Below are positions 1-9,036 of a DNA stretch of 64,000 nt, in pieces. Location: positions 62,001 to 126,000 of the forward strand of contig JACQYS010000023.1 in NCBI GenBank assembly GCA_016208105.1, given 5' to 3'. Both the position numbers and the translations under genes were made by a program. The notes below the pieces were generated by a model. It was given only the letters and a program-made list of their open reading frames with translations, made no database searches and had not been told where the DNA came from. The DNA is from Desulfovibrio sp. (GTDB lineage Bacteria > Desulfobacterota > Desulfovibrionia > Desulfovibrionales > Desulfovibrionaceae). Within the stretch, counting starts at the first letter, position 1. Every line of letters starts with the position of its first letter.

Positions 1-1
1 C

Positions 2-892
2 GAATTCGACGGCTACTTCATGGCGCTGCCCATCACCCTTGAAGGCTTCAAGGCCACCCCGTGGGGCATGATCTCCGTGGCTGGCCGCGACACCGCCTAC
101 AACAAAGTGTGGGTTGGCAACGGCGGCTACTCCAACGAGACCCTGGCCAACAACCTGTTGGCGGCCGGCTCGATGGGTACGTCCACCTCGTTCAAGAACA
201 ATCAGAACGTCTACTGGTGGGTCGGCTCGACCTTCGCGGTGACCGCGCTTGATCCCTTCAAGTTCTACGCGGACATCATGTACGGTTCCGGCAACGACAA
301 CGACCGCTCGCGCAACAAGCGCGCCGGTCTCTTCTTCGATGTGGCGGCCGAGTACACCGGGTTTGACATGGTCACTCCCCAGCTGACCTTCTGGTACTCC
401 ACTGGTGAGGACAGCTCCATCTCCAACGGCTCTGAGCGCATGCCCGTGGTCGTCAACTACTGGAGCCCGAGCAACTCGTTCCTGTTCGACGGCGACCAGG
501 CTTTCGCCAACGGATTCACCAACATCAACGCTGTCGGCTCCTGGGGTTTTGTCGCCGCTTTGGACAAGATCTCCTTCGTGCAGGACCTCACCCACCGTTT
601 GACCTTCAGCTACGCCCGCGGCACCAACAGCCCCGCTGGCCTGCGCAAGGCCAACGCCCTGCAGGGAACCGGCAACTACGTGCAGATCGGACGTGACCTG
701 ACTGACAAAGAGTCCGTGTTGGCCGTCAACCTGGACACCAAGTACAACATCTACCAGAACTTGGCAGCCATCGTGGAGACCGGTTGGTCCCACGGCGATT
801 TCCAGACCTCCGTCTGGGGTCATCGCATGGCGAATGCCACCCGTGGCGGCGACGTCTGGAAGGTGGCCTTCGGTCTGCAGTATAAGTTCTAG
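2..892 (+). CDS. outer-membrane trimeric porin, 3' part (gene starts before the window)
   Basis: This is the C-terminal 296 residues of a beta-barrel porin. The reading frame is open from base 2 (E-F-D-G-Y-F before the first ATG at 20), so the gene begins outside the window and the ATG at 20 is internal. It aligns along its whole length with the complete porin at 13839-15293: shared blocks include TPWGM, VYWW, FAVTALDPFKFYAD, EYTGFDM, TPQLTFWYSTGED, SNGSERMP and the end VAFGLQYKF. The terminal aromatic F is the usual last beta-strand signature of outer-membrane proteins. Porins of this family are the major diffusion pores of Desulfovibrio outer membranes (family knowledge). An intrinsic terminator follows at 924. 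Two paralogues only 13 kb apart suggest duplication. Confidence 0.9.
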   Translation, partial: EFDGYFMALPITLEGFKATPWGMISVAGRDTAYNKVWVGNGGYSNETLANNLLAAGSMGTSTSFKNNQNVYWWVGSTFAVTALDPFKFYADIMYGSGNDNDRSRNKRAGLFFDVAAEYTGFDMVTPQLTFWYSTGEDSSISNGSERMPVVVNYWSPSNSFLFDGDQAFANGFTNINAVGSWGFVAALDKISFVQDLTHRLTFSYARGTNSPAGLRKANALQGTGNYVQIGRDLTDKESVLAVNLDTKYNIYQNLAAIVETGWSHGDFQTSVWGHRMANATRGGDVWKVAFGLQYKF

Positions 893-923
893 TTCCGCTG
901 TCTGATCCTGAGTATAGTGTGGT

Positions 924-952
924 GGGCCGGAGCATGTGCTCCGGCCCTTTTT
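924..952 (+). terminator. Rho-independent terminator of the first porin
   Basis: A perfect 11-bp stem (924-934 with 937-947) is followed by five T. It lies 32 bases after the porin stop and closes that transcript. Confidence 0.9.
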
Positions 953-959
953 CAATGTG

Positions 960-1345
960 TGCTCCTCTCTTTTGTTAAGGATGCAATGTCGAACGTCCTC
1001 GCGCTTTGTTTTGGGTCTCGAGCGAGGGTGTATCACAGACACTGCCCCGTTTGCCTCGATGGCATCGACTATGGTTTGCGGATGATATTCTTCATCTGCA
1101 ATGATAAAATCGGCACTCTGACCATCCATCGGTGGCATTGCTTGAATGGAGTCTGACTAGTGACCGCCAGTAAGTATAAAACGAGTCGGACAACCTAATG
1201 AATCTGAAGTAGCATGGACCCTGGTTGAGGACCCACCTCGTGGCTCACCAAACTTCTGCCACTGCAGTCCCCATTGCTCCCTCTTCGAGTTTATGCCATC
1301 GAACAATAGGGCTAAAGAACACGTTGTGCACTACGCAGTAGCGGG
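960..1345 (-). pseudogene. decayed IS5-family transposase fragment
   Basis: Translating the minus strand by eye gives a broken DDE transposase. From about 1345 downward one frame reads PIVRWHKLEEGA, resembling the IS5 motif around STIVRAHQHAAGA. After a frameshift near 1262-1280 the next frame reads GEPRGGSSTRVHATSDSLG, then CPTRFILTGGH, a TAG stop at 1159-1157, SDSIQAMPPMDGQSADFII, ADEEYHPQTIVDAIEANG and VIHPRSRPKTKRE. These match the conserved IS5 order: RGG..TKIHA, DalGnP..filTgG, aD.viADkgYd, VIPpr.nRk. The product is interrupted by at least one stop and one frameshift, and its C-terminal part is missing beside the porin terminator. It is non-functional. No ends of the original element could be defined. 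Confidence 0.75.
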
Positions 1346-1399
1346 CCTCGTCCCCTCCTAGCTCTCCCCAAAGGTGGAGCTCGACGGTCTCGCATTGAT

Positions 1400-2545
1400 G
1401 CCATGTAGAGCAAGCCTATCGATCTGGTGGGAAGTCTTAAGAAGGGTTAAGTGTTTGTGGTTCTTGAGAATCTAGGTGCGCCACAGTTGGAACAGCGTAA
1501 TTCTAGGAAGTTCTTTCTGGACCTTCTGGACCATTGCGGACCATCAATTTCAATGGTCCAATATTGTATTTATCTTATATTATTTACTTTTAATTATACT
1601 TTTACCCTATAGGACCATTAATGGAGATAAAGGTCCTAAAAAATGAGCACACCTTTATTATGGGCGTTTAGGTCGTTTCATGGTCCAATGGGGTGAATGG
1701 TCCGCACCCTTTAGGATCCAGAATTCTCCCCTCTGAGCTCCACATCCGTGTTGAGCGGCAATAATAAGTATTTGTAGTTACTCATATTCTTTGTTCTCTG
1801 GGCGCTATTCGATGCATGGATTAAAGAGTGCCTGTGATGGGATTGACTTCACGTTTTTGTTATCGTTCTTAAGCCACTATTCGGATTAGACATCCTATAT
1901 GGACGTTGCGCCGGCCGTTTTATGCACAGACGCTTCTGCGCGGTCGATTATGAACTCCTCGATATAATACTTGTAGCTTTGGTACTTGTCCATGGTTTCG
2001 GTGATGACCTTGGTCGGAGCGGAATTCAATTTTTACCCTCACACCATTTAGACTCACTACTATTCCTGATTCATCTGCCGTGAACAGATTCGATATCTAA
2101 AAATGCCTCAAACCCATGAGGCGCGTCGGAGCTCTTCCATTTTTCCATGAGATATTTTCCACGAAAATCCGCGACCGCCCGAGGTGTATGTGAACCCTGT
2201 TTAATAGGGCTCCGGAAGGACCCGCGTTTATTCGGGAAGCAGCAAGCTCAAATCGCGACTGTTCGTGACCATTGGTTGGTTTATCCAAAGGGAAGGGGGG
2301 TAGGGGGCGGAAGGCAGGTGACCCCAAGGCTGAGCGGATGCGGCCGCAGCTATCGTCTGTTCATAAGGTCCAGGTTGACCACATAGACCCACAAGGATAA
2401 GGCTGCGGCCGCACCTTACACATGCTGACCAGATGGAATCTGGCGACGGTCCGTCGTCAATTGTGGGGTAGGAGTGGGGTAAAAGGCTAGACTCGAGTAA
2501 TCGAGGTGGATCAAGTGAACAGGGGTGATGGGAAAAAGTCAAGGA
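1400..2545. other. about 1.1 kb of low-GC, gene-free decayed DNA
   Basis: No open frame here has a credible start, codon pattern or recognisable family. Base composition drops sharply (long AT runs at 1560-1615) relative to the GC-rich flanks. It contains a cluster of GGACC/GGTCC words at 1519-1703, a 44-codon minus-strand frame at 1895-2029, and a pair of inverted 12-bp NotI-like blocks near 2340 and 2404 (TGCGGCCGCAGC and its complement). Together with the transposase remnant and the neighbouring tRNA-Sec this reads as the residue of an old insertion, but no integrase or attachment duplication is visible. Confidence 0.5.
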
Positions 2546-2638
2546 TGGCGGAAGCGTATAGGGGTCGAACCTACCGAAGGGGATGAGCCTTCCACTGGAT
2601 TTGAAGTCCAGGCGCCACACCGGTGACGATACGCTTCC
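2546..2638 (-). tRNA. selC: tRNA-Sec (anticodon UCA)
   Basis: The minus strand folds into a selenocysteine tRNA. The acceptor stem has 8 bp (GGAAGCGT with ACGCTTCC). A 6-bp D stem (CGTCAC/GTGGCG) closes a tiny CGGT loop. The anticodon arm is CTGGA-CTTCAAA-TCCAG with UCA encoded at 2604-2602. There is a long variable arm with a GAAGG/CCTTC stem, a T loop TTCGACC and an encoded GCCA 3' end. The 8-bp acceptor, 6-bp D stem and UCA anticodon are diagnostic of bacterial tRNA-Sec. The genome is therefore expected to encode selenoproteins, although no in-frame Sec TGA was recognised in this window. Confidence 0.96.
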
Positions 2639-2650
2639 GGCCGAACGGCC

Positions 2651-2679
2651 CTTGTAACCTTAACACTCCATGAATTCAA
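2651..2679 (-). promoter_or_regulatory. probable sigma-70 promoter of tRNA-Sec
   Basis: On the minus strand TTGAAT and TACAAG are separated by 17 bases. The -10 box ends about 12 bases before the tRNA 5' end, with a short GGCCGTTCGGCC palindrome between them. The spacing fits a stable-RNA promoter, but the -10 match is only fair. Confidence 0.5.
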
Positions 2680-2753
2680 CTCCGGGCGCATGGACAGGGT
2701 TGTCCCGAAGTGTTACCTAAATCGCTGTGGGAAACACCCACGGAGGAATTGAC

Positions 2754-4748
2754 TTGAATAATTTCACTAAGAATTTGGGCATCTGGGCGGTCATCTGCGT
2801 AGTCATGATCGTCCTGTTCAATCTTCTCAATCAGCAGCCCGCCCAGTCTTCGAAGCTCGCCTATTCCGAGTTCATCAAGAAGGCCACTTCGGGCCAGATC
2901 GAAGCCGTAAAGATTCAGGGGCACCGCATCGACGGCGTCACCACGGACAACCAGCGCTTCATCACCTACACGCCCAACGACCCCACCATGGTCAAGACGC
3001 TTCTGGACAACAAGGTCCAGGTCCGCGCCGAGCCCGAGGAGGAGTCGCCCTGGTACGTGTCCATCTTCGTCTCCTGGTTCCCCATGCTTCTGCTCATCGG
3101 CGTGTGGATATTCTTCATGCGCCAGATGCAGGGCGGCGGCGGCAAGGCCATGTCTTTCGGCCGTTCCCGCGCGCGCCTCATTAACCAGGACACCCAGCGC
3201 GTCACCTTCCAGGACGTCGCGGGCGTGGACGAGGCCAAGGAAGAGCTCTCGGAGATCGTGCAGTTTCTTTCCGACCCCAAAAAGTTCACCCGCCTGGGCG
3301 GGCGCATCCCCAAGGGCGTGCTCCTGGTGGGCGGCCCCGGCACCGGCAAGACCCTTCTGGCCAGGGCCGTGGCCGGTGAGGCTGGCGTGCCGTTCTTCTC
3401 CATCTCCGGCTCCGACTTCGTGGAGATGTTCGTGGGCGTGGGCGCGGCCCGCGTTCGCGACCTGTTCGTGCAGGGCAAGAAGAACGCCCCGTGCCTCATC
3501 TTCATCGACGAAATCGACGCCGTCGGCCGCCAGCGCGGCGCGGGCCTGGGCGGCGGCCACGACGAGCGCGAGCAGACCTTGAACCAGCTTCTGGTGGAAA
3601 TGGACGGCTTCGAATCAAACGAGGGCGTCATTCTCATCGCCGCCACCAACCGCCCCGACGTTCTCGACCCGGCCCTTCTGCGTCCTGGTCGTTTCGACCG
3701 CCAGGTGGTGGTGCCCACCCCGGACGTACGCGGCCGCAAGCATATTCTTGAAGTCCACACCCGCCGCACCCCGTTGGACGGCTCAGTGAATCTGGACATC
3801 CTGGCCAAGGGCACTCCGGGCTTTTCCGGAGCCGATCTTGAGAACCTGGTGAACGAGGCAGCGTTGTCCGCAGCCAAGCTCAATCGTGACCGGGTGATCA
3901 TGGCCGACTTCGAGATGGCCAAGGACAAGGTGCTTATGGGCAAGGAGCGCCGCAGCCTCATCATCTCCGACGAGGAGAAACGCACCACCGCCTACCACGA
4001 GGCCGGACACGCCCTGGTGGCCAAGCTCATCAAGGGCTCCGACCCTGTGCACAAGGTATCCATCATCCCGCGCGGACGCGCCCTGGGCGTCACCATGCAG
4101 CTGCCCGAGGACGACCGGCACACCTATTCCAAGGTTTTTTTGACCGACTCCATCGTCATGCTCATGGGCGGACGCGTGGCCGAAGAGCTGGTGCTGAACC
4201 AGCTGACCACCGGCGCGGGCAACGACATCGAGCGCGCCACGGGCGTGGCCCGCAAGATGGTCTGCAAGTGGGGCATGAGCGAGAAGCTCGGGCCGCTCTC
4301 CTACGGCGAGAAGGACGAGGAGATCTTTTTGGGCCGCGACATGGTGGCGCACAAGAACTTCAGCGAGGACACCTCCCGCATGATCGACGCCGAGGTGCGC
4401 TCCATCGTGGAAGGCTGCCACGCCACGGCCAAGCAGCTTCTCTCGGACAACATCGAGGTTCTTCACCTCATTGCAAAGGCCCTGCTGGAGCGCGAGACCA
4501 TAAGCGGCGCGGACATCGACCTCATCATGAAGGGCGAGGAACTTCCTCCGGTCGATATCATGGCGGACGCGCCCAAGGCTCCGGAATCCAAGCCTGAGGA
4601 GGCCAAGGCCAGCCCTGAGGCCGAAAGCAGCTCTTCTTCCGCTTCCGGTGAAGCCCAGGCCAAAGAGGAACCGGCCGCTTCCGGCGGGAATGAAGAAACC
4701 GCGACCGCTTCCGGCGAAGCTTCCCCCAAAGAGGGCAAAAGCTCCTGA
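2754..4748 (+). CDS. ftsH: ATP-dependent zinc metalloprotease FtsH
   Basis: FtsH is a membrane-anchored hexameric AAA+ protease that extracts and degrades membrane and regulatory proteins. The TTG at 2754 is preferred: GGAGG at 2742-2746 lies 7 bases upstream and the product begins [13 protein letters not shown], as in relatives; the in-frame GTG at 2727 would sit upstream of that ribosome site. Visible features: transmembrane segment 1 at about residues 8-25; a periplasmic stretch; a second segment near 100-124; Walker A GGPGTGKT near 194; Walker B LIFIDEID near 249; zinc site HEAGH near 414. The length, 664 residues, is normal. The last about 60 residues form a Glu/Ala/Ser/Pro-rich tail, probably disordered. 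folP follows. Confidence 0.95.
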   Translation: MNNFTKNLGIWAVICVVMIVLFNLLNQQPAQSSKLAYSEFIKKATSGQIEAVKIQGHRIDGVTTDNQRFITYTPNDPTMVKTLLDNKVQVRAEPEEESPWYVSIFVSWFPMLLLIGVWIFFMRQMQGGGGKAMSFGRSRARLINQDTQRVTFQDVAGVDEAKEELSEIVQFLSDPKKFTRLGGRIPKGVLLVGGPGTGKTLLARAVAGEAGVPFFSISGSDFVEMFVGVGAARVRDLFVQGKKNAPCLIFIDEIDAVGRQRGAGLGGGHDEREQTLNQLLVEMDGFESNEGVILIAATNRPDVLDPALLRPGRFDRQVVVPTPDVRGRKHILEVHTRRTPLDGSVNLDILAKGTPGFSGADLENLVNEAALSAAKLNRDRVIMADFEMAKDKVLMGKERRSLIISDEEKRTTAYHEAGHALVAKLIKGSDPVHKVSIIPRGRALGVTMQLPEDDRHTYSKVFLTDSIVMLMGGRVAEELVLNQLTTGAGNDIERATGVARKMVCKWGMSEKLGPLSYGEKDEEIFLGRDMVAHKNFSEDTSRMIDAEVRSIVEGCHATAKQLLSDNIEVLHLIAKALLERETISGADIDLIMKGEELPPVDIMADAPKAPESKPEEAKASPEAESSSSSASGEAQAKEEPAASGGNEETATASGEASPKEGKSS

Positions 4749-4815
4749 TCTCCGGGCCGGACGTGGCTTTTTTGCCTGCAGGGACCAGGTGTCCTTCGAG
4801 GCGGGCTGCTTGAGA

Positions 4816-5691
4816 ATGCATGGTTATCGCAACACCGCCACCGGCGACTGTGCCAAAGGCGTGACGTGGACCGTTAAGGGGGGGCGGGTCTTGGGACCCG
4901 TCCCCTTTCTTGTCATGGGTATCGTCAACGTCACCCCGGACTCTTTTTCCGACGGCGGCATTAGCTTCGACCAGGACCAGGCCGTGGCCCATGCCGCGCG
5001 TCTTGTAACCGACGGCGCGGACATCGTGGATATCGGCGGTGAATCCACCCGGCCCTTTGCCGACACCGTTTCGGAAAGTGAAGAGATGCGCCGGGTGCTG
5101 CCCGTCATCGAGAGGGTTCTCGAAAAACAGCCTCAAACGGTTGTCTCGGTGGACACCTACAAGGCGAACGTTGCGGACAGGGCGCTCACGGCCGGAGCGG
5201 CGATAGTGAACGACGTGTCAGCCTGCGCCTTCGATCCGGCGCTCGCGGATGTGCTGGCCGAACACAAGCCGGGCTATGTGCTCATGCATTCGCTTGGCAG
5301 GCCGGCCACCATGCAGGTTGAACCCGTGTACAGCGACGTGGTGGCGGAAATATCCCGCTTCTTCGAGTCGAACATGAAGACACTTGTTGCGGCTGGATTG
5401 CCGGAAGACCGGATCGTGCTCGATCCCGGCATCGGCTTCGGAAAAACTCTTGAGCACAACATGGCCATCCTACGCGGTCTTGAGTCCTTCACCCGTCTGG
5501 GGCGGCCCGTTCTCATGGGGCTTTCCAACAAGTCGTTTTTCGGCAAACTGCTGGGTTTGGATGTCGGCGCGCGAGGCCCCGCAACCCAGGTGGCCACGGC
5601 CCTGTGCCAGGAGCGCGGTGCAGCCATTCACCGGGTGCACGACGTGGCCGGGGCCGTTCAGGCCCTTACCCTTGCGGAGGCGTTTGCCTGA
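4816..5691 (+). CDS. folP: dihydropteroate synthase
   Basis: The enzyme condenses p-aminobenzoate with dihydropterin pyrophosphate in folate synthesis. Signatures are MGIVNVTPDSFSDGG near the N-terminus, GADIVDIGGESTRP, and the late block DPGIGFGKTLEHN, all typical of the TIM-barrel pterin-binding fold. The start is uncertain: ATG 4816 gives 291 residues with a weak ribosome site; a GTG at 4861 would give a start closer to the family average. The frame is open further upstream into ftsH, but that part is unlike FolP. The stop overlaps the cdaA ATG by one base (TGATG), implying translational coupling. Confidence 0.92.
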   Translation: MHGYRNTATGDCAKGVTWTVKGGRVLGPVPFLVMGIVNVTPDSFSDGGISFDQDQAVAHAARLVTDGADIVDIGGESTRPFADTVSESEEMRRVLPVIERVLEKQPQTVVSVDTYKANVADRALTAGAAIVNDVSACAFDPALADVLAEHKPGYVLMHSLGRPATMQVEPVYSDVVAEISRFFESNMKTLVAAGLPEDRIVLDPGIGFGKTLEHNMAILRGLESFTRLGRPVLMGLSNKSFFGKLLGLDVGARGPATQVATALCQERGAAIHRVHDVAGAVQALTLAEAFA

Positions 5692-6458
5692 TGGACTGGC
5701 TGAAAGACTCCCTCGCTTTTCTGCCCATCAGCTGGCGCGAAATCCTGGACATCCTTTTGGTGTCCCTGCTGTTTCACCGCCTTATCGTTCTGGTGCGCGG
5801 CACCAGGGCCGTGTCGGTAATAAACGGCATCATCGTGGTGCTGGTGGCCTACTATCTCTCCGGCGAGTTCGGCCTGTTCACGCTGCACTGGCTGCTCACG
5901 AATTTTCTGAGTTCCTTCTTCCTTGTTCTGGTCATCCTGTTCCAGGCCGATATCCGCAAGGCTCTTTCCCAGGTCGGCCTGCGCTGGTTCGGGGGGGGAA
6001 GCACGGCCTCCAAGGATGTGAGCGCCCACGAACTGGCCGATGCTCTGGAGGAACTGGCCCGCCGCAGGGTCGGGGCCCTGGTGGTGCTGGAGCGAGGCAT
6101 CCTTTTGGGCGACATAATGGCCAGGGGAGTGGAACTCTCCACCAAGTTGAGCACGGATTTTCTGCTGACCGTCTTCCACCATGAAACACCGCTGCACGAC
6201 GGCGCCCTGATAGCCCGTGGCGACCAGGTGGCCGCTGTGGCCTGCATCCTGCCTTTGGCGTCGTACCAGTCCCTTCCCGCGTCGTTCGGCACGCGGCACA
6301 GGGCCGCAGTGGGCGTCACCGAGGAAACGGACGCCCTGGCCCTGGTGGTTTCCGAAGAGCGCGGCGAGATTCGGGCCGCGCAGGGCGGGAAACTCTCGGA
6401 CCCCCTGCCCCCGGAGGAACTCAGGTCTCTCTTGTTGTCGCAATGGGTGGGGCGCTGA
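5691..6458 (+). CDS. cdaA: diadenylate cyclase CdaA (DacA)
   Basis: CdaA makes cyclic di-AMP from two ATP at the inner membrane. The 255-residue product has three hydrophobic N-terminal helices (roughly residues 17-35, 42-60 and 65-85) and then the DAC domain with both catalytic motifs, DGALI and GTRHRAAVG. The gene begins at an ATG overlapping the folP stop and ends overlapping the cdaR ATG, so three genes are coupled. The order cdaA-cdaR-glmM is the classical c-di-AMP arrangement, in which CdaR and GlmM modulate the cyclase (known in Firmicutes, inferred here). Confidence 0.94.
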   Translation: MDWLKDSLAFLPISWREILDILLVSLLFHRLIVLVRGTRAVSVINGIIVVLVAYYLSGEFGLFTLHWLLTNFLSSFFLVLVILFQADIRKALSQVGLRWFGGGSTASKDVSAHELADALEELARRRVGALVVLERGILLGDIMARGVELSTKLSTDFLLTVFHHETPLHDGALIARGDQVAAVACILPLASYQSLPASFGTRHRAAVGVTEETDALALVVSEERGEIRAAQGGKLSDPLPPEELRSLLLSQWVGR

Positions 6459-7351
6459 TGAATTCCAAATGGTACTATCGCGGCCTCGCGGTCCTGCTGG
6501 CGGTTTTGTCCTGGTATCTCGTCATTGGGCGGGAACGGGTCGATTCCTGGGTGCAGGTCAAGATCGAGATTTCCGGTTTGTCAGAGGGGGTGCTCATTCG
6601 GGGCGCGCCTAACGACTATCTCGACGTTCTGGTGCGCGGCCCCAAGGGATTGGTGCGAAAGCTCGGATCGGACAGCCTGGTCTATACCCTGGACGCCCGC
6701 AAGCTTGCCCCCGGGGTGAACACCGTGGCCATCGAACCGGACGCCATCCCGGTTTCCAAATTGTTCGAGGTTGTGGAGACCAGGCCTTCCAGGCTTGAGC
6801 TTGTGGTGGAGCGCCGCCAGGTCAAGTCCGTGCCGGTGCGCGTCATGTTCCGCGATTCGGTCAGCCGGGACTACAAGCTTCTGGCCTCGGTCGATCCTCC
6901 CCAGGTGACCATTACCGGGCCGGAATCCTTGATACGAAACGTCAAGGACGTTCCCGTCCAGCCCTTGACCCTTCCGGACGACGTCTCCGGTAGGTTCGAT
7001 ACCCTGGTCGGGCTGGTTCTCCCCGAACAGGTGGAAGCCACTCCGCGCACGGTCAAGGCGCACGTGGAGTACCAGCTGAACACCCGTGAGGCAGCTGTGG
7101 ACGCCCCGGTCCGGGTGGTCTATCAGGGGCGCGGCTCCGTGAGCGTGTCGCCGGAATCGGTGCTTCTCAAATTCAAGGCCCCGCTTACGCTCTTGCGCGA
7201 AGGGGCCTGGCGCGGGCTTGTGGACGCCTTTGTCGAGGTGGACGCCAAGACCCCGCCGGGACGCCATGAAATGACATATCGCGTCACCTTGCCTCAAGGC
7301 TGCGAACTGATACAGGCCAGGCCGGACAAGGTGTCCGTGCTGGTCAAATGA
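6458..7351 (+). CDS. cdaR: YbbR-domain protein CdaR, regulator of CdaA
   Basis: A 297-residue protein with one N-terminal membrane anchor (GLAVLLAVLSWYLVIG) followed by repeated YbbR-like beta domains on the outer face. Repeat signatures include VTITGPESLIRNVKDV and the ending VSVLVK. The start was chosen at ATG 6458, overlapping the cdaA stop (TGATG) after a GGGTGGGG stretch; an ATG 15 bases upstream is in frame but less likely. Its position between cdaA and glmM supports a role in tuning c-di-AMP synthesis. The ligand sensed is unknown. Confidence 0.88.
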   Translation: MNSKWYYRGLAVLLAVLSWYLVIGRERVDSWVQVKIEISGLSEGVLIRGAPNDYLDVLVRGPKGLVRKLGSDSLVYTLDARKLAPGVNTVAIEPDAIPVSKLFEVVETRPSRLELVVERRQVKSVPVRVMFRDSVSRDYKLLASVDPPQVTITGPESLIRNVKDVPVQPLTLPDDVSGRFDTLVGLVLPEQVEATPRTVKAHVEYQLNTREAAVDAPVRVVYQGRGSVSVSPESVLLKFKAPLTLLREGAWRGLVDAFVEVDAKTPPGRHEMTYRVTLPQGCELIQARPDKVSVLVK

Positions 7352-7363
7352 TAGGGAGAGAAG

Positions 7364-8716
7364 ATGCATAATCGCCTTTTCGGTACTGATGGACTGCGCG
7401 GGCAGGTGAATATTTATCCCATGACCCCTGAAGTGGCCCTGAAGCTGGGCCTGGCCGCCGGTGCGCACTTCCGCAACGGCAAGGGCCGGCACAAGGTGGT
7501 CATCGGCAAGGATACGAGGCTTTCCGGCTACATATTCGAGTATGCCCTGGCTTCGGGGTTCTGCGCTTCGGGCATGGACGTCTTCCTGGTCGGGCCGCTG
7601 CCCACCCCGGCCATCGCCTTTCTCACCCGCTCCATGCGCGCCGACGTTGGCGTTGTCATCTCGGCCTCGCACAATCCGTACATGGACAACGGCATCAAGT
7701 TTTTCGACCGCAACGGCTTCAAGCTCCCGGACGAAACCGAGGACCAGATCTCGGCCATGGTTTTAAACCCCAAGCCCGAGTGGGAATTCCCGGCCCCGGA
7801 AGCCGTGGGCCGTGCTTTCAAGATTCAGGACAGCCCGGGCCGCTACAACGTCTATTTAAAATCCACCATCCGCTCCGAACTCCCCTTCGAAGACCTCAAG
7901 ATCGTCATGGACTGCGCCAACGGCGCGGCCTACCGCGTCTCGCCGCTGGTGTTCGAGGAGCTCGGGGCCAAGGTGATAAAGCTTGGCGTGGAACCGGACG
8001 GCACCAACATCAACCGCAAGGTGGGCTCGCTCTACCCCGAGGTGACGGCCCAGATGGTGCGCGAGACCGGCGCGGACATCGGCATCGCCCTGGACGGTGA
8101 CGCGGACCGGGTGATCGTGGTGGACGAGAAGGGCAACGTGCTCGACGGCGACCAGATCATGGCCATCTGCGCCCAGGATATGCTGGAGAAGGACAAGCTC
8201 TCGAACAATCTTCTGGTGGCCACGGTGATGAGCAACATGGCCCTTGAAGTCTTCATGAACGAGCGTGGCGGCAGGCTCTTGCGCACTCCCGTGGGCGACC
8301 GCTACGTGTTCGAGGCCATGCGGCGTGAGGGCGCCGTGCTCGGCGGCGAACAGTCCGGGCACATCATCTTCAAACGCCACGCCACCACCGGAGACGGCAC
8401 CCTGGCCGCGTTGCAGCTTATCCGCATCATGCTGGAGCGGGGCAAGCCCCTATCGGAGCTGGCCACCCTTCTCGAGCCCTATCCGCAGATTCTGATAAAC
8501 GTCCACGTGGAGCGCAAGATTCCCTTCGAGAACGCCCCAAAGGTCATGGAGGCCGTGAAGGACGCCGAAGCGACCCTGTGCGGCAAGGGAAGGGTGCTTC
8601 TTCGCTATTCCGGAACGGAATCCGTGGCGCGCATCATGGTGGAGGGCTGCGACACCGGCCAGGTCAAGGAATTGGCCGAATCTCTCGCGGTTACCTTGAA
8701 GGAGCACCTGCGCTAG
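7364..8716 (+). CDS. glmM: phosphoglucosamine mutase
   Basis: GlmM interconverts glucosamine-6-phosphate and glucosamine-1-phosphate for UDP-GlcNAc, feeding peptidoglycan and LPS. The 450-residue product starts [13 protein letters not shown]. It carries the phosphoserine loop VVISASHNP (catalytic Ser102), the magnesium loop DGDADR, the sugar loop GGEQSGH and the phosphate-binding RYSGTE near the C-terminus. A ribosome site (AGGGAGAAG) lies just upstream and only 12 bases separate it from cdaR. It is the last gene of the block; a 146-bp repeat begins two bases after its stop. Confidence 0.95.
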   Translation: MHNRLFGTDGLRGQVNIYPMTPEVALKLGLAAGAHFRNGKGRHKVVIGKDTRLSGYIFEYALASGFCASGMDVFLVGPLPTPAIAFLTRSMRADVGVVISASHNPYMDNGIKFFDRNGFKLPDETEDQISAMVLNPKPEWEFPAPEAVGRAFKIQDSPGRYNVYLKSTIRSELPFEDLKIVMDCANGAAYRVSPLVFEELGAKVIKLGVEPDGTNINRKVGSLYPEVTAQMVRETGADIGIALDGDADRVIVVDEKGNVLDGDQIMAICAQDMLEKDKLSNNLLVATVMSNMALEVFMNERGGRLLRTPVGDRYVFEAMRREGAVLGGEQSGHIIFKRHATTGDGTLAALQLIRIMLERGKPLSELATLLEPYPQILINVHVERKIPFENAPKVMEAVKDAEATLCGKGRVLLRYSGTESVARIMVEGCDTGQVKELAESLAVTLKEHLR

Positions 8717-8718
8717 GC

Positions 8719-8864
8719 GCCTGTTGAAAAAATCCCGCTGGCTGCGTTGCCGCGCAAAAGTCAAACCTTCGCGTATGTCAAATACGCTTCAGCCTTGACT
8801 TTTTTCCGCGCCTTGCCATCTGGTTTTTTGAGCAGGCTCAAGAATATCGGATTTTTCAACGGGC
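8719..8864 (+). repeat. dispersed about 146-bp repeat with terminal inverted repeats, copy 1
   Basis: The element starts GCCTGTTGAAAAAATCC and ends with GGATTTTTCAACGGGC, which is nearly its reverse complement. Inside is a palindrome GCGTATGTCAAATACGC. A second copy lies at 41831-41975 in the opposite orientation, with about 90 percent identity over the 120-bp core by eye. No coding frame is present. It resembles a MITE-like non-autonomous element, or a mobile terminator. It follows the glmM stop by two bases. Confidence 0.8.
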
Positions 8865-9036
8865 TGCCGGGCTGGCCGTTTTCGCTGGACATTTCAGGCG
8901 ATTCTCCTAAAATTCTTTTTTGGAGAAAAATGGCGCACGGGCTGTTTCGGGGATGGACGACTCGCGTCCCCTGGGGCCGACCCCGTGACCCGCGCCAGCC
9001 AACCTGATGTGACAATAGCTTTGAAGGAGAAGGCCC

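Noticed and set aside
2180-2265. SRP RNA-like words: GTGAACC, CTCCGGAAGGA and GGGAAGCAGC
   Set aside because: The GGAA tetraloop region and the AGCAGC part are separated by about 14 bases and cannot form the standard helix 8; the first part is an ordinary hairpin.
2228-2620. 130-codon minus-strand open frame
   Set aside because: It overlaps the tRNA-Sec gene, has no ribosome site and no recognisable motifs.
8920-8960. Possible sigma-54 promoter (TGGCGCACGGGCTG) before galU
   Set aside because: The -24 GG and -12 GC spacing do not match the consensus.
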